Part shown: in pieces, positions 13,364 to 19,603 of the stretch | Layout of the letters: the number at the start of each line of letters is the position of its first letter | Position numbering within the stretch: the first letter of the stretch is position 1 | DNA from: an uncultured Saprospiraceae bacterium | Lineage (GTDB): Bacteria; Bacteroidota; Bacteroidia; Chitinophagales; Saprospiraceae | Assembly (NCBI GenBank): GCA_937959375.1 | Contig: CALGLS010000026.1 | Location: forward strand, 1-19,603 | Length of the DNA stretch: 19,603 bases | Reading direction: 5' to 3' | Made by a program: the position numbers and the translations under genes | Notes under the pieces: model-generated | Databases searched by the model: none | The model's input: the letters and a program-made list of their open reading frames with translations, nothing else | What the model was told of the DNA's origin: nothing

Positions 13364-14488
13364 ATGGATACAATGATTAAGTCACAAGCGGGAGTAGAGA
13401 AGGATCTATTTCCATTGAATGGGACAGACTATCTCGAATTTTATGTAGGTAATGCAAAGCAGGCAGCCTTTTATTACCAAATGGCTTTTGGCTTTAAATT
13501 AATTGCTTACCGTGGACCAGAAACCGGTGTTCCGGATACTGCTTCTTATGTTTTACAACAAGGTAAAGTTCGTTTTATCGTAACCGGAGCAATGAATCCA
13601 GATCATCCAGTAGCTAAGCATGTATTAGCACACGGTGATGGTGTAAAGGTAATGGCGCTTTGGGTTGACGATGCAGAATATTCGTACAACTTGGCTGTTG
13701 AACGTGGAGCAAAATCTGCAGGGCCTTTAGAAGTATTAACAGATGACGATGGAGAAATTAGACGCGCGTCTATTTATACTTATGGTGAAACGATTCACAC
13801 ATTTGTGGAGCGTAAGAATTACAAAGGTATTTTTATGCCAGGTTTCCAAGCGAAAGAATCGAATTGTGAACTTCCGAATGTTGGTTTGCAATACGTAGAT
13901 CACTGTGTAGGAAACGTAGAGCTAGGCGGCATGGACAAATGGGTGAAATTTTATCAAGATGTAATGGGCTTCAAGTTGCTGGTTACCTTTGATGATAAAG
14001 ATATTTCTACCAAGTATACTGCACTAATGAGTAAGGTAGTTTCTAATGGAAATGGTTATGTGAAATTTCCAATTAACGAGCCTGCAAAGGGAGTAAAGAA
14101 ATCACAGATAGAAGAGTATCTTGATTTTTACGGAACTGCAGGTGTACAACACATAGCTATTGCTACTCATGATATAGTAGCAACGATTGATGCACTTCGC
14201 GCCAATGGTGTTGAGTTTCTTTATGTACCAGACAACTATTACGAAACCGTTCTAGAGCGTGTAGGTAACATAGAAGAAGACCTGAAGGAGTTGAAGCGCT
14301 TAAACATTCTGATAGACAGAGATGAAGAAGGCTACTTGCTTCAGATATTTACTAAACCAGTACAAGATCGTCCGACTGTTTTCTTTGAGATTATTCAACG
14401 CAAAGGCGCCAAATCATTTGGAAAAGGAAACTTTAAAGCTTTGTTTGAGGCGATAGAAAGAGAACAGGAATTACGAGGAACTCTATAG
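13364..14488 (+). CDS. hpd: 4-Hydroxyphenylpyruvate dioxygenase
   Basis: The product is 374 residues. It converts 4-hydroxyphenylpyruvate and O2 to homogentisate and CO2, supplying the substrate of the preceding gene product. There are two vicinal-oxygen-chelate domains: residues about 20-155 (structural) and 175-350 (catalytic). The iron ligands are visible as H180 in YVDHCVGNV, H263 in GVQHIAIAT and E342 in VFFEIIQRKG. The C-terminal gate region GAKSFGKGNFKALFEAIE is intact. Size and motifs are typical. The segment between hmgA and hpd is AT-rich, contains no terminator, and shows CAAACAACTT, similar to arms near proS and ferritin. A strong terminator ends the unit after hpd. Confidence 0.97.
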   Translation: MDTMIKSQAGVEKDLFPLNGTDYLEFYVGNAKQAAFYYQMAFGFKLIAYRGPETGVPDTASYVLQQGKVRFIVTGAMNPDHPVAKHVLAHGDGVKVMALWVDDAEYSYNLAVERGAKSAGPLEVLTDDDGEIRRASIYTYGETIHTFVERKNYKGIFMPGFQAKESNCELPNVGLQYVDHCVGNVELGGMDKWVKFYQDVMGFKLLVTFDDKDISTKYTALMSKVVSNGNGYVKFPINEPAKGVKKSQIEEYLDFYGTAGVQHIAIATHDIVATIDALRANGVEFLYVPDNYYETVLERVGNIEEDLKELKRLNILIDRDEEGYLLQIFTKPVQDRPTVFFEIIQRKGAKSFGKGNFKALFEAIEREQELRGTL

Positions 14489-14531
14489 TCGTGATAGCTT
14501 GAGTAAATGTTTTTAAATGCAAATCCAATCG

Positions 14532-14567
14532 GGTGGCTAGATGTAAAGACTAGCCACCTGTTTTTTT
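14532..14567 (+). terminator. Intrinsic terminator of the hmgA-hpd unit
   Basis: GGTGGCTAG (14532-14540) pairs perfectly with CTAGCCACC (14550-14558) around a nine-base loop and is followed by a run of eight T (14560-14567). It starts 44 bases after the hpd stop. Confidence 0.95.
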
Positions 14568-14582
14568 GTGTTTCTTTTTGTA

Positions 14583-14702
14583 TTAAACTTTTATTTCTAG
14601 ATCTACTTTTCCAGTCTGTTTTATTTTTTTAGGCTTTGGAGGTGTAGGATTTACGTTTTTGCTTTTTTGAGGAGAGTTGTCATGAGTAGAAAGCTTTGGC
14701 AT
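14583..14702 (-). CDS. Possible 39-residue Lys/Pro-rich small protein
   Basis: From the ATG at 14702 the frame reads MPKLSTHDNSPQKSKNVNPT and continues with PPKPKKIKQTGKVDLEIKV. It is basic, proline-rich and has no membrane segment. A longer start at 14765 adds an AT-rich, poor-quality leader. It lies between the hpd terminator and a minus-strand gene and could be real, because its composition is not a shadow of another gene. No family is recognised, and chance is a serious alternative. Confidence 0.35.
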   Translation of the reverse strand: MPKLSTHDNSPQKSKNVNPTPPKPKKIKQTGKVDLEIKV

Positions 14703-14819
14703 TATAATTTTTTGAAATAAAATAAAAACGTAATATGAATTGTATTGCTTTATAGACGAAGTCATTGTGACTAAGTCACAAGAAAATCATATTAAACATA
14801 AAAAAATGTATTTTTTTGA

Positions 14820-16334
14820 TTAAATAATATCATTGTGTTTAATTTTAAATTGGGCTTTTAATGTTTGTTTCTCTTTTACAGAAACTAGCCATTTTGAAAA
14901 TCCGTACTCTTCTAAAAGATTGCGTAATGAGCCATCCATATTGTTGTATTTTGTCAACTCAAAGTCACGGGCTAATTGGCTTTTCTCTTCTTGCCCAGAA
15001 GTTTTAATTAAAGTTTGAAAGAATAAAATGACTTCACTAAAAGTATTGTCATATGCATCCGGGTTTCTTTTTTGCTTACGCAAATGAGAATTAATTAGAT
15101 TTTGTGCAATCGCATAATCACCAGATTGATAGTGACTAATTAATTCAATAATATACATTAAAGGTTCAAACGCAGCATCGAGGTTGTTCAGGTTTTCGCT
15201 AAGTCGACGCAAAAAGAATTGAACCTTCTTGTGGCGCTCAAAAATCATATGAATAATAGAGAAATGTAGGTAGAGCAATGTAGCCAAGTAATCTGTCTCT
15301 TGTTTGTGCTTTCGGATATGCTTCATCACATTTGACTCAAAAGTCTCATCAAATCCTTCAAAACCCTTTACATAGAAAAGAGAAATTTCTAGATAGTAAA
15401 CAAACAGATGGTTTGGCTCCAATAGCGGTTTCTCATTTAAGAATGCGTTGATTTCAGGAATGCCTTCTTCTAGTTTGTCGTATTTCTTTAATTTCCAACA
15501 GCTACTTAGATAGTTGTATAGAGAGGCAAAGTACAATTTTGGATAAGCTTCAATAAAGCTAGGCTTATTTTTGAGTAACTCTACCTGCTTATTTTTGTAT
15601 TCGTTTTCTTTTTGTAGGTCGTTATCTACCATTCGGTAAATCATGGAAATAACGTGATGTCGGTAATATTGCTCTCGAATAGAACCCTGTCCTTCTTCTA
15701 GTTTACTTAACTCTGTTGCTTGCATAGTTTTGTACAAGCGCTCATTTTCCTCGCTGAGTTTATTCGTTAGAATGTGATTCTTCAAATCAGATAGAAGATG
15801 GCTGGTATGCTGTAGCTTAAAAATGTCGTTTACTGAATTTAAGTGAACGCTTAATTCTTTAAACGATTCTTTTTTAGCAACGTCCTGATTAGCGCTATAG
15901 AAGCTCACGAGGTACTGTTCTATGGCTAGTACAGGGAAGATGTGTTCAAAGGCCTCATTCTTTATACAAATGTCCTTGATGCGTTTTACTTTAGATTGAG
16001 CAATGTCGAAGAGTTGCTTCGCCATAAGAATGTCAATCTCCTCTAGTCCCATTCTTATTTTACTTTGAATACTCTTTTTGTTGTGATAAGAGACAAGACT
16101 TTTGAGTAGTACATCCGTGAGTTGTACTTTATAAACTTTTAAGTTCTTAGCGAGTTTGCTATCTCCAAAGTGGTCCTTTACTTCCTCTTCACTATATTCT
16201 GATTGACTATTAATGACATCAAATAAAGAAGTAATCAAACTTTTGTCTGATGAGTAGTGCCTTTTAAAATACCGCTTTTCCGCAGCAGTCATAGAACTGA
16301 TGAGTTGAAATATATGATCTGTAGGGGTTTTCAT
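14820..16334 (-). CDS. Large helical cytoplasmic hypothetical protein of Bacteroidota type
   Basis: The product is 504 residues with no signal peptide or membrane segment. It opens with MKTPTDHIFQLISSMTAAEK RYFKRH; the IFxLIxSMTxxEKRYFK opening is, from memory, shared by a family of Bacteroidota hypothetical proteins that often occur as paralogues. The remainder is almost entirely predicted helix with repeated aromatic and leucine positions (for example LYFASLYNYLSSCWKLKKYD and ESNVMKHIRKHKQETDYLAT), resembling tetratricopeptide-type solenoids without a clean consensus. A scaffold or protein-binding role is a guess. It is transcribed alone, with a 589-bp gene-free gap before its start. Confidence 0.82.
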   Translation of the reverse strand: MKTPTDHIFQLISSMTAAEKRYFKRHYSSDKSLITSLFDVINSQSEYSEEEVKDHFGDSKLAKNLKVYKVQLTDVLLKSLVSYHNKKSIQSKIRMGLEEIDILMAKQLFDIAQSKVKRIKDICIKNEAFEHIFPVLAIEQYLVSFYSANQDVAKKESFKELSVHLNSVNDIFKLQHTSHLLSDLKNHILTNKLSEENERLYKTMQATELSKLEEGQGSIREQYYRHHVISMIYRMVDNDLQKENEYKNKQVELLKNKPSFIEAYPKLYFASLYNYLSSCWKLKKYDKLEEGIPEINAFLNEKPLLEPNHLFVYYLEISLFYVKGFEGFDETFESNVMKHIRKHKQETDYLATLLYLHFSIIHMIFERHKKVQFFLRRLSENLNNLDAAFEPLMYIIELISHYQSGDYAIAQNLINSHLRKQKRNPDAYDNTFSEVILFFQTLIKTSGQEEKSQLARDFELTKYNNMDGSLRNLLEEYGFSKWLVSVKEKQTLKAQFKIKHNDII

Positions 16335-16734
16335 GTATTAATTTGTTGAAAATGGGATTAATATTGAGCATAAATGTTTTATCCAAACGACAGCATTGCC
16401 TTTTGATAATTTTAGTAGTACGTAACAATTTTAGATATTCCTCTTTTGCTAATTTAAATTGGAATACTGACTTTAATATTGGGTGTGCTCGCTGTGCAGA
16501 ACTAATAAATACAACGGCAATATATACAAATCTTAGTAAGCTCACAATTGAGCAGGCTAATTTAAGAATGCCAAGAGAAGGTAAATTATTAACTTATCGT
16601 AAAGTTCGGAATTTACTTATAATCAGCATATAAATAGTGATTAGCGCTACAAAGTATTGTATAATCGGCTTAGGGTAAGTAAAAGTCTTTAATTAAAGGC
16701 TTTACCTATTCATTACCAGCAACTTAACTTTTTA

Positions 16735-16896
16735 ACAAAACAGTAAGAATTTTATGATTTTAAGTGGTTAATTATGCACCATAAAGCGAATTGATAGAAT
16801 CTGCTGTTGCTAGCAATTATGCAGATTTATCTTTCTGTTTTGTTGTTAATGTATTGAAACGTCCACTTCTGATTTTTTCAGTAGTGGGCTTTTTTA
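16735..16896 (+). ncRNA. Candidate structured small RNA ending in a terminator
   Basis: AACAAAACAG (16735-16744) pairs perfectly with CTGTTTTGTT (16835-16844), enclosing about 90 bases. Inside is AATCTGC (16798-16804) with GCAGATT (16821-16827), itself enclosing TTGC/GCAA, and a weaker TGGT/ACCA stem near 16764-16780. A plus-strand terminator follows. No gene uses that terminator, so an RNA starting between about 16670 and 16735 is suggested; TATAAT at 16660-16665 is a weak -10 candidate. The long closed stem and size would suit a 6S-like RNA, but I cannot test this. Confidence 0.4.
16861..16896 (+). terminator. Plus-strand intrinsic terminator without an upstream gene
   Basis: CCACT (16863-16867) pairs with AGTGG (16883-16887). 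Inside, CTGA pairs with TCAG after one T-T mismatch. A T-run follows at 16890-16896. Both flanking genes are on the minus strand. It could act weakly for the DUF2007 gene that ends at 16924, but the minus-strand side lacks a T-run. Confidence 0.8.
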
Positions 16897-16923
16897 TTTA
16901 ATCCTTTAAATAGTTTCAAAAGT

Positions 16924-17367
16924 TTACCTCCAACTACCAACAGGGTTGTTGAAAACAAAGTGTGCCACCATAAATGCGATGATAATAATCGCAAAAATGA
17001 CTATTGGCGTAAAAAAACGCCCATCCTTTTCATGTAGTGCCTTCTGATAAGCAATGTCATCATGGTCAGCATCATGAAAGGATTCATCCTCATTTATTTC
17101 ATTTAGTAAATTTCGTTTGTCAAGCTGATGTATAATATGAGCAGCTTTCTCTTGGTCTACTTTTCGGATGTGTAGAGAGATACTACCGTTGCCAAACGGA
17201 ATGCTAGTAGTCGCGTTGCTGACAAATGAGGGTATTTCTGCCTCTTTTAATCTTGCAGCGTACAAACGAGCGGGTGTTTCGAAGTAAAAAAACTTGATAA
17301 TTATAATTTCTCCTGGCCCAAAACCTTGGTTTTCTTCCGAGAAAAAATCGAGATTTTTATCTTCCAT
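16924..17367 (-). CDS. DUF2007-domain protein with a C-terminal membrane anchor
   Basis: The product is 147 residues. Residues about 21-85 (IIIIKFFYFETPARLYAARL and onward through EAEIPSFVSN to SLHIRKVDQEKAAHIIHQL) match the DUF2007 fold: an early hydrophobic strand, a helix, and a later VxxxDxxxAxxII element. An acidic stretch (EINEDESFHDADHDD) follows, then a single membrane helix of about 118-141 (FFTPIVIFAIIIIAFMVAHF). The soluble part is probably cytoplasmic. DUF2007 is described as putatively signal-transducing, and the actual role is unknown. The gene is separated from ferritin by a terminator. A perfect palindrome, ATTAAATATATTTAAT, lies about 25 bases before the start. Confidence 0.85.
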   Translation of the reverse strand: MEDKNLDFFSEENQGFGPGEIIIIKFFYFETPARLYAARLKEAEIPSFVSNATTSIPFGNGSISLHIRKVDQEKAAHIIHQLDKRNLLNEINEDESFHDADHDDIAYQKALHEKDGRFFTPIVIFAIIIIAFMVAHFVFNNPVGSWR

Positions 17368-17430
17368 ACCCAGAGGTTTAATGCTTTACGAATTAAATAT
17401 ATTTAATATTTTAAGGTGTAGGCATTTAAA

Positions 17431-17459
17431 ATCCGGTTTTGATAACTTCAAAACCGGAT
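17431..17459 (-). terminator. Terminator of the ferritin gene
   Basis: ATCCGGTTTT (17431-17440) pairs perfectly with AAAACCGGAT (17450-17459) around a nine-base loop. On the minus strand the stem ends in TTTTAAAT-like sequence. It lies about 73 bases after the ferritin stop. A smaller hairpin, ATTTTAG/CTAAAAT (17483-17506), sits between them. Confidence 0.75.
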
Positions 17460-17531
17460 CCTAAGATACTTTTTTTGCTTGAATTTTAGAGAATTTTCGC
17501 TAAAATCTGTGTGTCACTGCTTGCCTAGATT

Positions 17532-18059
17532 TTAAGCATCAGCTTCTGCCGCGGCCTCTGCAGCAGCCATGGCGTTGAACTTTTCCATTTCCATGTCAAT
17601 GTAATAGAGTTTTTGCCCTCCTTCTCCTATCAGTTTTACCTTATCAAGAATAGAGCGCATAGTTGCCTCTTCCTCTCGTTGTTCATCAATATACCACTGT
17701 AAGAAATTGAGGGTCGTGTAATCATCCTCCTTGTAGCAAAGTTCTACAATCTTATGGATGGCTTTAGTTACCTTTTGCTCATGCTTATACACCTCTTCTA
17801 ACATTACATTGATTGACTTAAATGTTTTAGGAGGTTGTTTGATAGCAGGAGTGATCGCATGGCCATCTACCTCATTGATGTAGTGAAAGATACGAAGCAT
17901 ATGATCGCGTTCTTCACTAGACTGACGGAGCATAAATTTAGCGGCTCCTTCTAATCCCTGTTGATCTGCCCATGAGGCCATAGATAGATAAAGGAATGAA
18001 GCATAAGCTTCTAATTCAATTTGTTTATTCAGAGTTGCCTCCATTTTTTTTGAGATCAT
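17532..18059 (-). CDS. ftnA: Ferritin with a complete ferroxidase centre
   Basis: The product is 175 residues, normal for non-haem bacterial ferritin, which oxidises Fe(II) and stores it as a mineral in a 24-mer shell. The ferroxidase residues fall at the same numbers as in E. coli FtnA: E17, E50, H53, E94, Q127 and E130, seen in IELEAYASF, SSEERDHML, YKHEQ and DEQREEE. A four-helix core plus a short fifth helix is evident, and the chain ends in an Ala/Glu tail. No haem-binding methionine of the bacterioferritin type is apparent. It is monocistronic, with two perfect dyads upstream that may be regulator sites. The start MISKKMEATLNKQ is well placed. Confidence 0.95.
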   Translation of the reverse strand: MISKKMEATLNKQIELEAYASFLYLSMASWADQQGLEGAAKFMLRQSSEERDHMLRIFHYINEVDGHAITPAIKQPPKTFKSINVMLEEVYKHEQKVTKAIHKIVELCYKEDDYTTLNFLQWYIDEQREEEATMRSILDKVKLIGEGGQKLYYIDMEMEKFNAMAAAEAAAEADA

Positions 18060-18086
18060 CTTATCTGTATTTTAATTTGTTCAATT

Positions 18087-18133
18087 AAGTTGCTTTAAAC
18101 AACTTCAAATGTTCCTAACGTATTTAAACGTTA
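18087..18133 (-). promoter_or_regulatory. Two dyads upstream of ferritin, candidate operators
   Basis: AAGTTG-N7-CAACTT (18087-18105) and TAACGT-N6-ACGTTA (18116-18133) are perfect inverted repeats, 28 and 57 bases before the ferritin ATG. The first shares TTTAAACAACTTC with the inverted repeat upstream of proS. An iron- or stress-responsive regulator is possible, but neither dyad matches a Fur box that I can recognise. Confidence 0.4.
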
Positions 18134-18205
18134 AGACATCCGATTTGTTCAAAATTAAAAGGAATACAGCTAAAAGAAAAGGAGTAGCTACAATATAGAA
18201 GGCAT

Positions 18206-19456
18206 CTAAATTAGAAAAGCAATCGCAAAGATGATGACAGATATAATCAGACCATACATAAATATCCCATAGCATATACGGAGATAACGATACTTTTTGG
18301 CCAAAACAATCCCTAAGTAATAAAGGTCGCGCGTCATTGAACTATAAAGAAAATCACTGTCTTTAATCATCTCCATCATTCCCCAATGGAAATCATCAAT
18401 GTTCATATTGTAGAAATTACCAAAGAACAATAAGTTAGAACGCTTGTTGCTGATGTCCTCACGAGTAAATTTTCCTTCGGTGATTTTCGGACGAGTAGAA
18501 AGTGTCGCAAAAACAACCGCTGCTAAACATACGCACAAAAGAACTATTGTTGGGAAGATAAGTTTTGGACTGGTTTCAAAACGAGGGATCAATGACGACA
18601 ATGTGATCGAAATCACAATTGCATTTATACTCAACATGATATTCGCTTTATTATCGGCAATGCTACTTAAATTGACGTGCGTACGATAAGTGGTACGATA
18701 CATTGTTTCAACACCTCTTCCAAGATCCAACTCATTTAAGGTTTCATCACTCCCCGCTATCCCACTTTTATTTTTCGATCGCTTCTTTTTTTTCTTTTTT
18801 CGTTTTTTTCTATCAAGTGCAGTGAATTCATCTACCGTATAAGCAGCATAGGGGTTGAGACGCAGTTTTTGTTTTTTCAATTGCTTTATATGTTTGTTTT
18901 TCAGTTTTCCATAAAGCTCTTGTGCCGCTTCTGTTTGATATTGATGCTCAGTTATGAACTTCATCTCAAAGTCAATCCACTCTTGTTCCGACATCGTCAG
19001 ATTTTTGGTAAGCGTAAGCTCTTGACGTACACGACCACAGCGATCCCAATAATTGGTTTTTCCAAGATGACTGAGGTCAGCATCGCAGATAACTTTTTCC
19101 AAATCACTTTTAGGTGCGTGTGGTAGTTTGGTTGCCCGAATGGCGTTGTTAATCTTCTCAAGATCTTCAGGAGGGAAGCTTGTTTTGGAAAGATACTCGG
19201 TGGCGTACTTTACTCCTCGTTCCTCGTGCTCTACAGCTCCTTTGTCATATCCGGTATCATGAAACCAAGCAGCTAGCTCCAAAAGTATCATATCCTTTTG
19301 GCTCAAGCCCTTCAACTGCCCAATTTCTCTGACTGCTTCTACTACATTAATGGTATGTTGAACATCGTGATAAGCATATTCCTTCGGCACTTGCTCAGTG
19401 ATGAAATTAGTGGCATAAGCTTCTACTTCGAGTAATAAGGCATTTTCTATTTCCAT
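18206..19456 (-). CDS. HD phosphohydrolase domain fused to a Pycsar-effector-like (DUF5706/PycTM) membrane module
   Basis: The product is 416 residues. Residues about 10-180 form an HD domain with YHDVQHT (H30, H34), AAWFHDTGYD (H66, D67) and CDADLSHLG (D125, D127), the metal-binding set of HD phosphodiesterases that act on nucleotides. Residues 216-230 are an Arg/Lys-rich linker. Residues about 250-416 start RTTYRTHVNLSSIADNKANI and carry membrane helices near 271-290, 303-320 and 397-416, plus FFGNFYNM. This matches the membrane effector module of Pycsar antiphage systems. A simple model is nucleotide sensing or hydrolysis coupled to a membrane event. No cyclase gene lies in the window, so this is not a recognisable complete Pycsar pair, and a housekeeping role is equally possible. 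Confidence 0.88.
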   Translation of the reverse strand: MEIENALLLEVEAYATNFITEQVPKEYAYHDVQHTINVVEAVREIGQLKGLSQKDMILLELAAWFHDTGYDKGAVEHEERGVKYATEYLSKTSFPPEDLEKINNAIRATKLPHAPKSDLEKVICDADLSHLGKTNYWDRCGRVRQELTLTKNLTMSEQEWIDFEMKFITEHQYQTEAAQELYGKLKNKHIKQLKKQKLRLNPYAAYTVDEFTALDRKKRKKKKKKRSKNKSGIAGSDETLNELDLGRGVETMYRTTYRTHVNLSSIADNKANIMLSINAIVISITLSSLIPRFETSPKLIFPTIVLLCVCLAAVVFATLSTRPKITEGKFTREDISNKRSNLLFFGNFYNMNIDDFHWGMMEMIKDSDFLYSSMTRDLYYLGIVLAKKYRYLRICYGIFMYGLIISVIIFAIAFLI

Positions 19457-19487
19457 AGAAGAAAATAATGATTTGGTGTTTGAGTAG

Positions 19488-19495
19488 CAAAAGTA
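19488..19495 (-). promoter_or_regulatory. Candidate -7 promoter element (TACTTTTG) for the HD-PycTM gene
   Basis: Read on the minus strand, TACTTTTG is an exact TAnnTTTG match 31 bases before the ATG, implying a leader of about 25 bases. No clear TTG -33 element was seen at the expected distance. Confidence 0.55.
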
Positions 19496-19523
19496 ACATT
19501 AGTTTGGGAGATTATATAATAAT

Positions 19524-19603
19524 AGAGACCGCCTTCGGCTGAGAGACCGCTGCGCCTGCCGGCTGGCTGTCAGACCGTCTTGCCTCTGGCAAGACTGAGA
19601 GAT
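19524..19603. repeat. Second mini-hairpin array, cut by the window edge
   Basis: Successive units are GCCTTCGGC (19531-19539), a degenerate GC-rich unit (19549-19567), and GTCTTGCC-TCT-GGCAAGAC (19577-19595, an eight-base perfect stem). They are joined by TGAGAGACC (19540), TGTCAGACC (19568) and TGAGAGAT (19596). Unit and linker grammar is the same as at 11884-12117. The array lies upstream of the HD-PycTM gene and continues beyond the window. Confidence 0.8.

Larger units (their letters stand above)
16335..16923. other. 589-bp gene-free gap with stem-loops
   Basis: No credible protein gene is seen; the plus-strand frame at 16343-16633 lacks family character and a sensible start context. The part before about 16670 is AT-rich and unstructured apart from presumed upstream signals for the gene at 14820-16334. 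From 16671 there is an imperfect palindrome centred on AATT (about 16671-16708), then a 110-base closed structure and a terminator, described as a candidate RNA. Confidence 0.6.

Noticed and set aside
16343..16633. Plus-strand frame of 96 codons
   Set aside because: AT-rich composition, no recognisable family, no start context; a competing minus-strand frame overlaps it equally well.
18206..19456. Complete Pycsar antiphage system
   Set aside because: Only the effector-like module is found; no adjacent pyrimidine cyclase exists, since the next gene is ferritin and the other side is repeats.

Overview
The window looks like a piece of a Bacteroidota chromosome. The evidence is AT-rich intergenic DNA, weak ribosome binding sites, matches to the Bacteroidota -7 promoter element TAnnTTTG, an archaeal/eukaryote-type prolyl-tRNA synthetase, a DUF3127 protein, secreted proteins with Ala-Gln signal peptide ends, and an OmpP1/FadL barrel. 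A marine Saprospiria- or Flavobacteriia-like organism is my inference; the sequence does not prove it. No rRNA, tRNA, CRISPR array, transposase or phage gene was found.

Layout. 1-84 is the end of a Bcp-type peroxiredoxin. A strand-spanning inverted repeat fills the gap to a small secreted repeat protein (205-753, minus), followed by a divergent secreted YD-like protein (943-1833, plus). 1865-6631 is a minus-strand block of housekeeping genes: an Upf1/SMUBP2-type SF1 helicase, a DUF3127 protein with an SSB-like acidic tail, a cysteine-less ArsC/Spx-fold protein and ProRS. 7146-11200 is a plus-strand run of envelope genes: a charge-segmented low-complexity secreted protein, an OmpP1/FadL-family barrel, and a secreted protein with a strongly basic linker. 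11424-14488 is a tyrosine/phenylalanine catabolism cluster of MarR regulator, homogentisate 1,2-dioxygenase and 4-hydroxyphenylpyruvate dioxygenase. The two enzymes act consecutively: HPPD makes homogentisate and HmgA opens its ring. The right end is minus-strand: a helical cytoplasmic protein, a DUF2007 membrane protein, a ferritin with a complete ferroxidase centre, and an HD-domain protein fused to a Pycsar-effector-like (DUF5706/PycTM) membrane module.

The least explained content is between genes. Several gaps hold inverted repeats whose arms are short-word, low-complexity sequence. Two of them (89-202 and 11944-12040), with unrelated arms, share the loop signature CTAACGCG-N20-ACGTT at identical spacing. 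The second is embedded in an array of mini-hairpins joined by 9-base linkers of consensus TGWSAGAYC, and the same array type recurs at the right edge (19524-19603). Hexanucleotide tracts (ATTCCC, ATTCTA, ATTCCA) occur in two other gaps. A 589-bp gene-free gap (16335-16923) contains nested hairpins ending in a plus-strand terminator that no gene accounts for, which suggests an unannotated small RNA.
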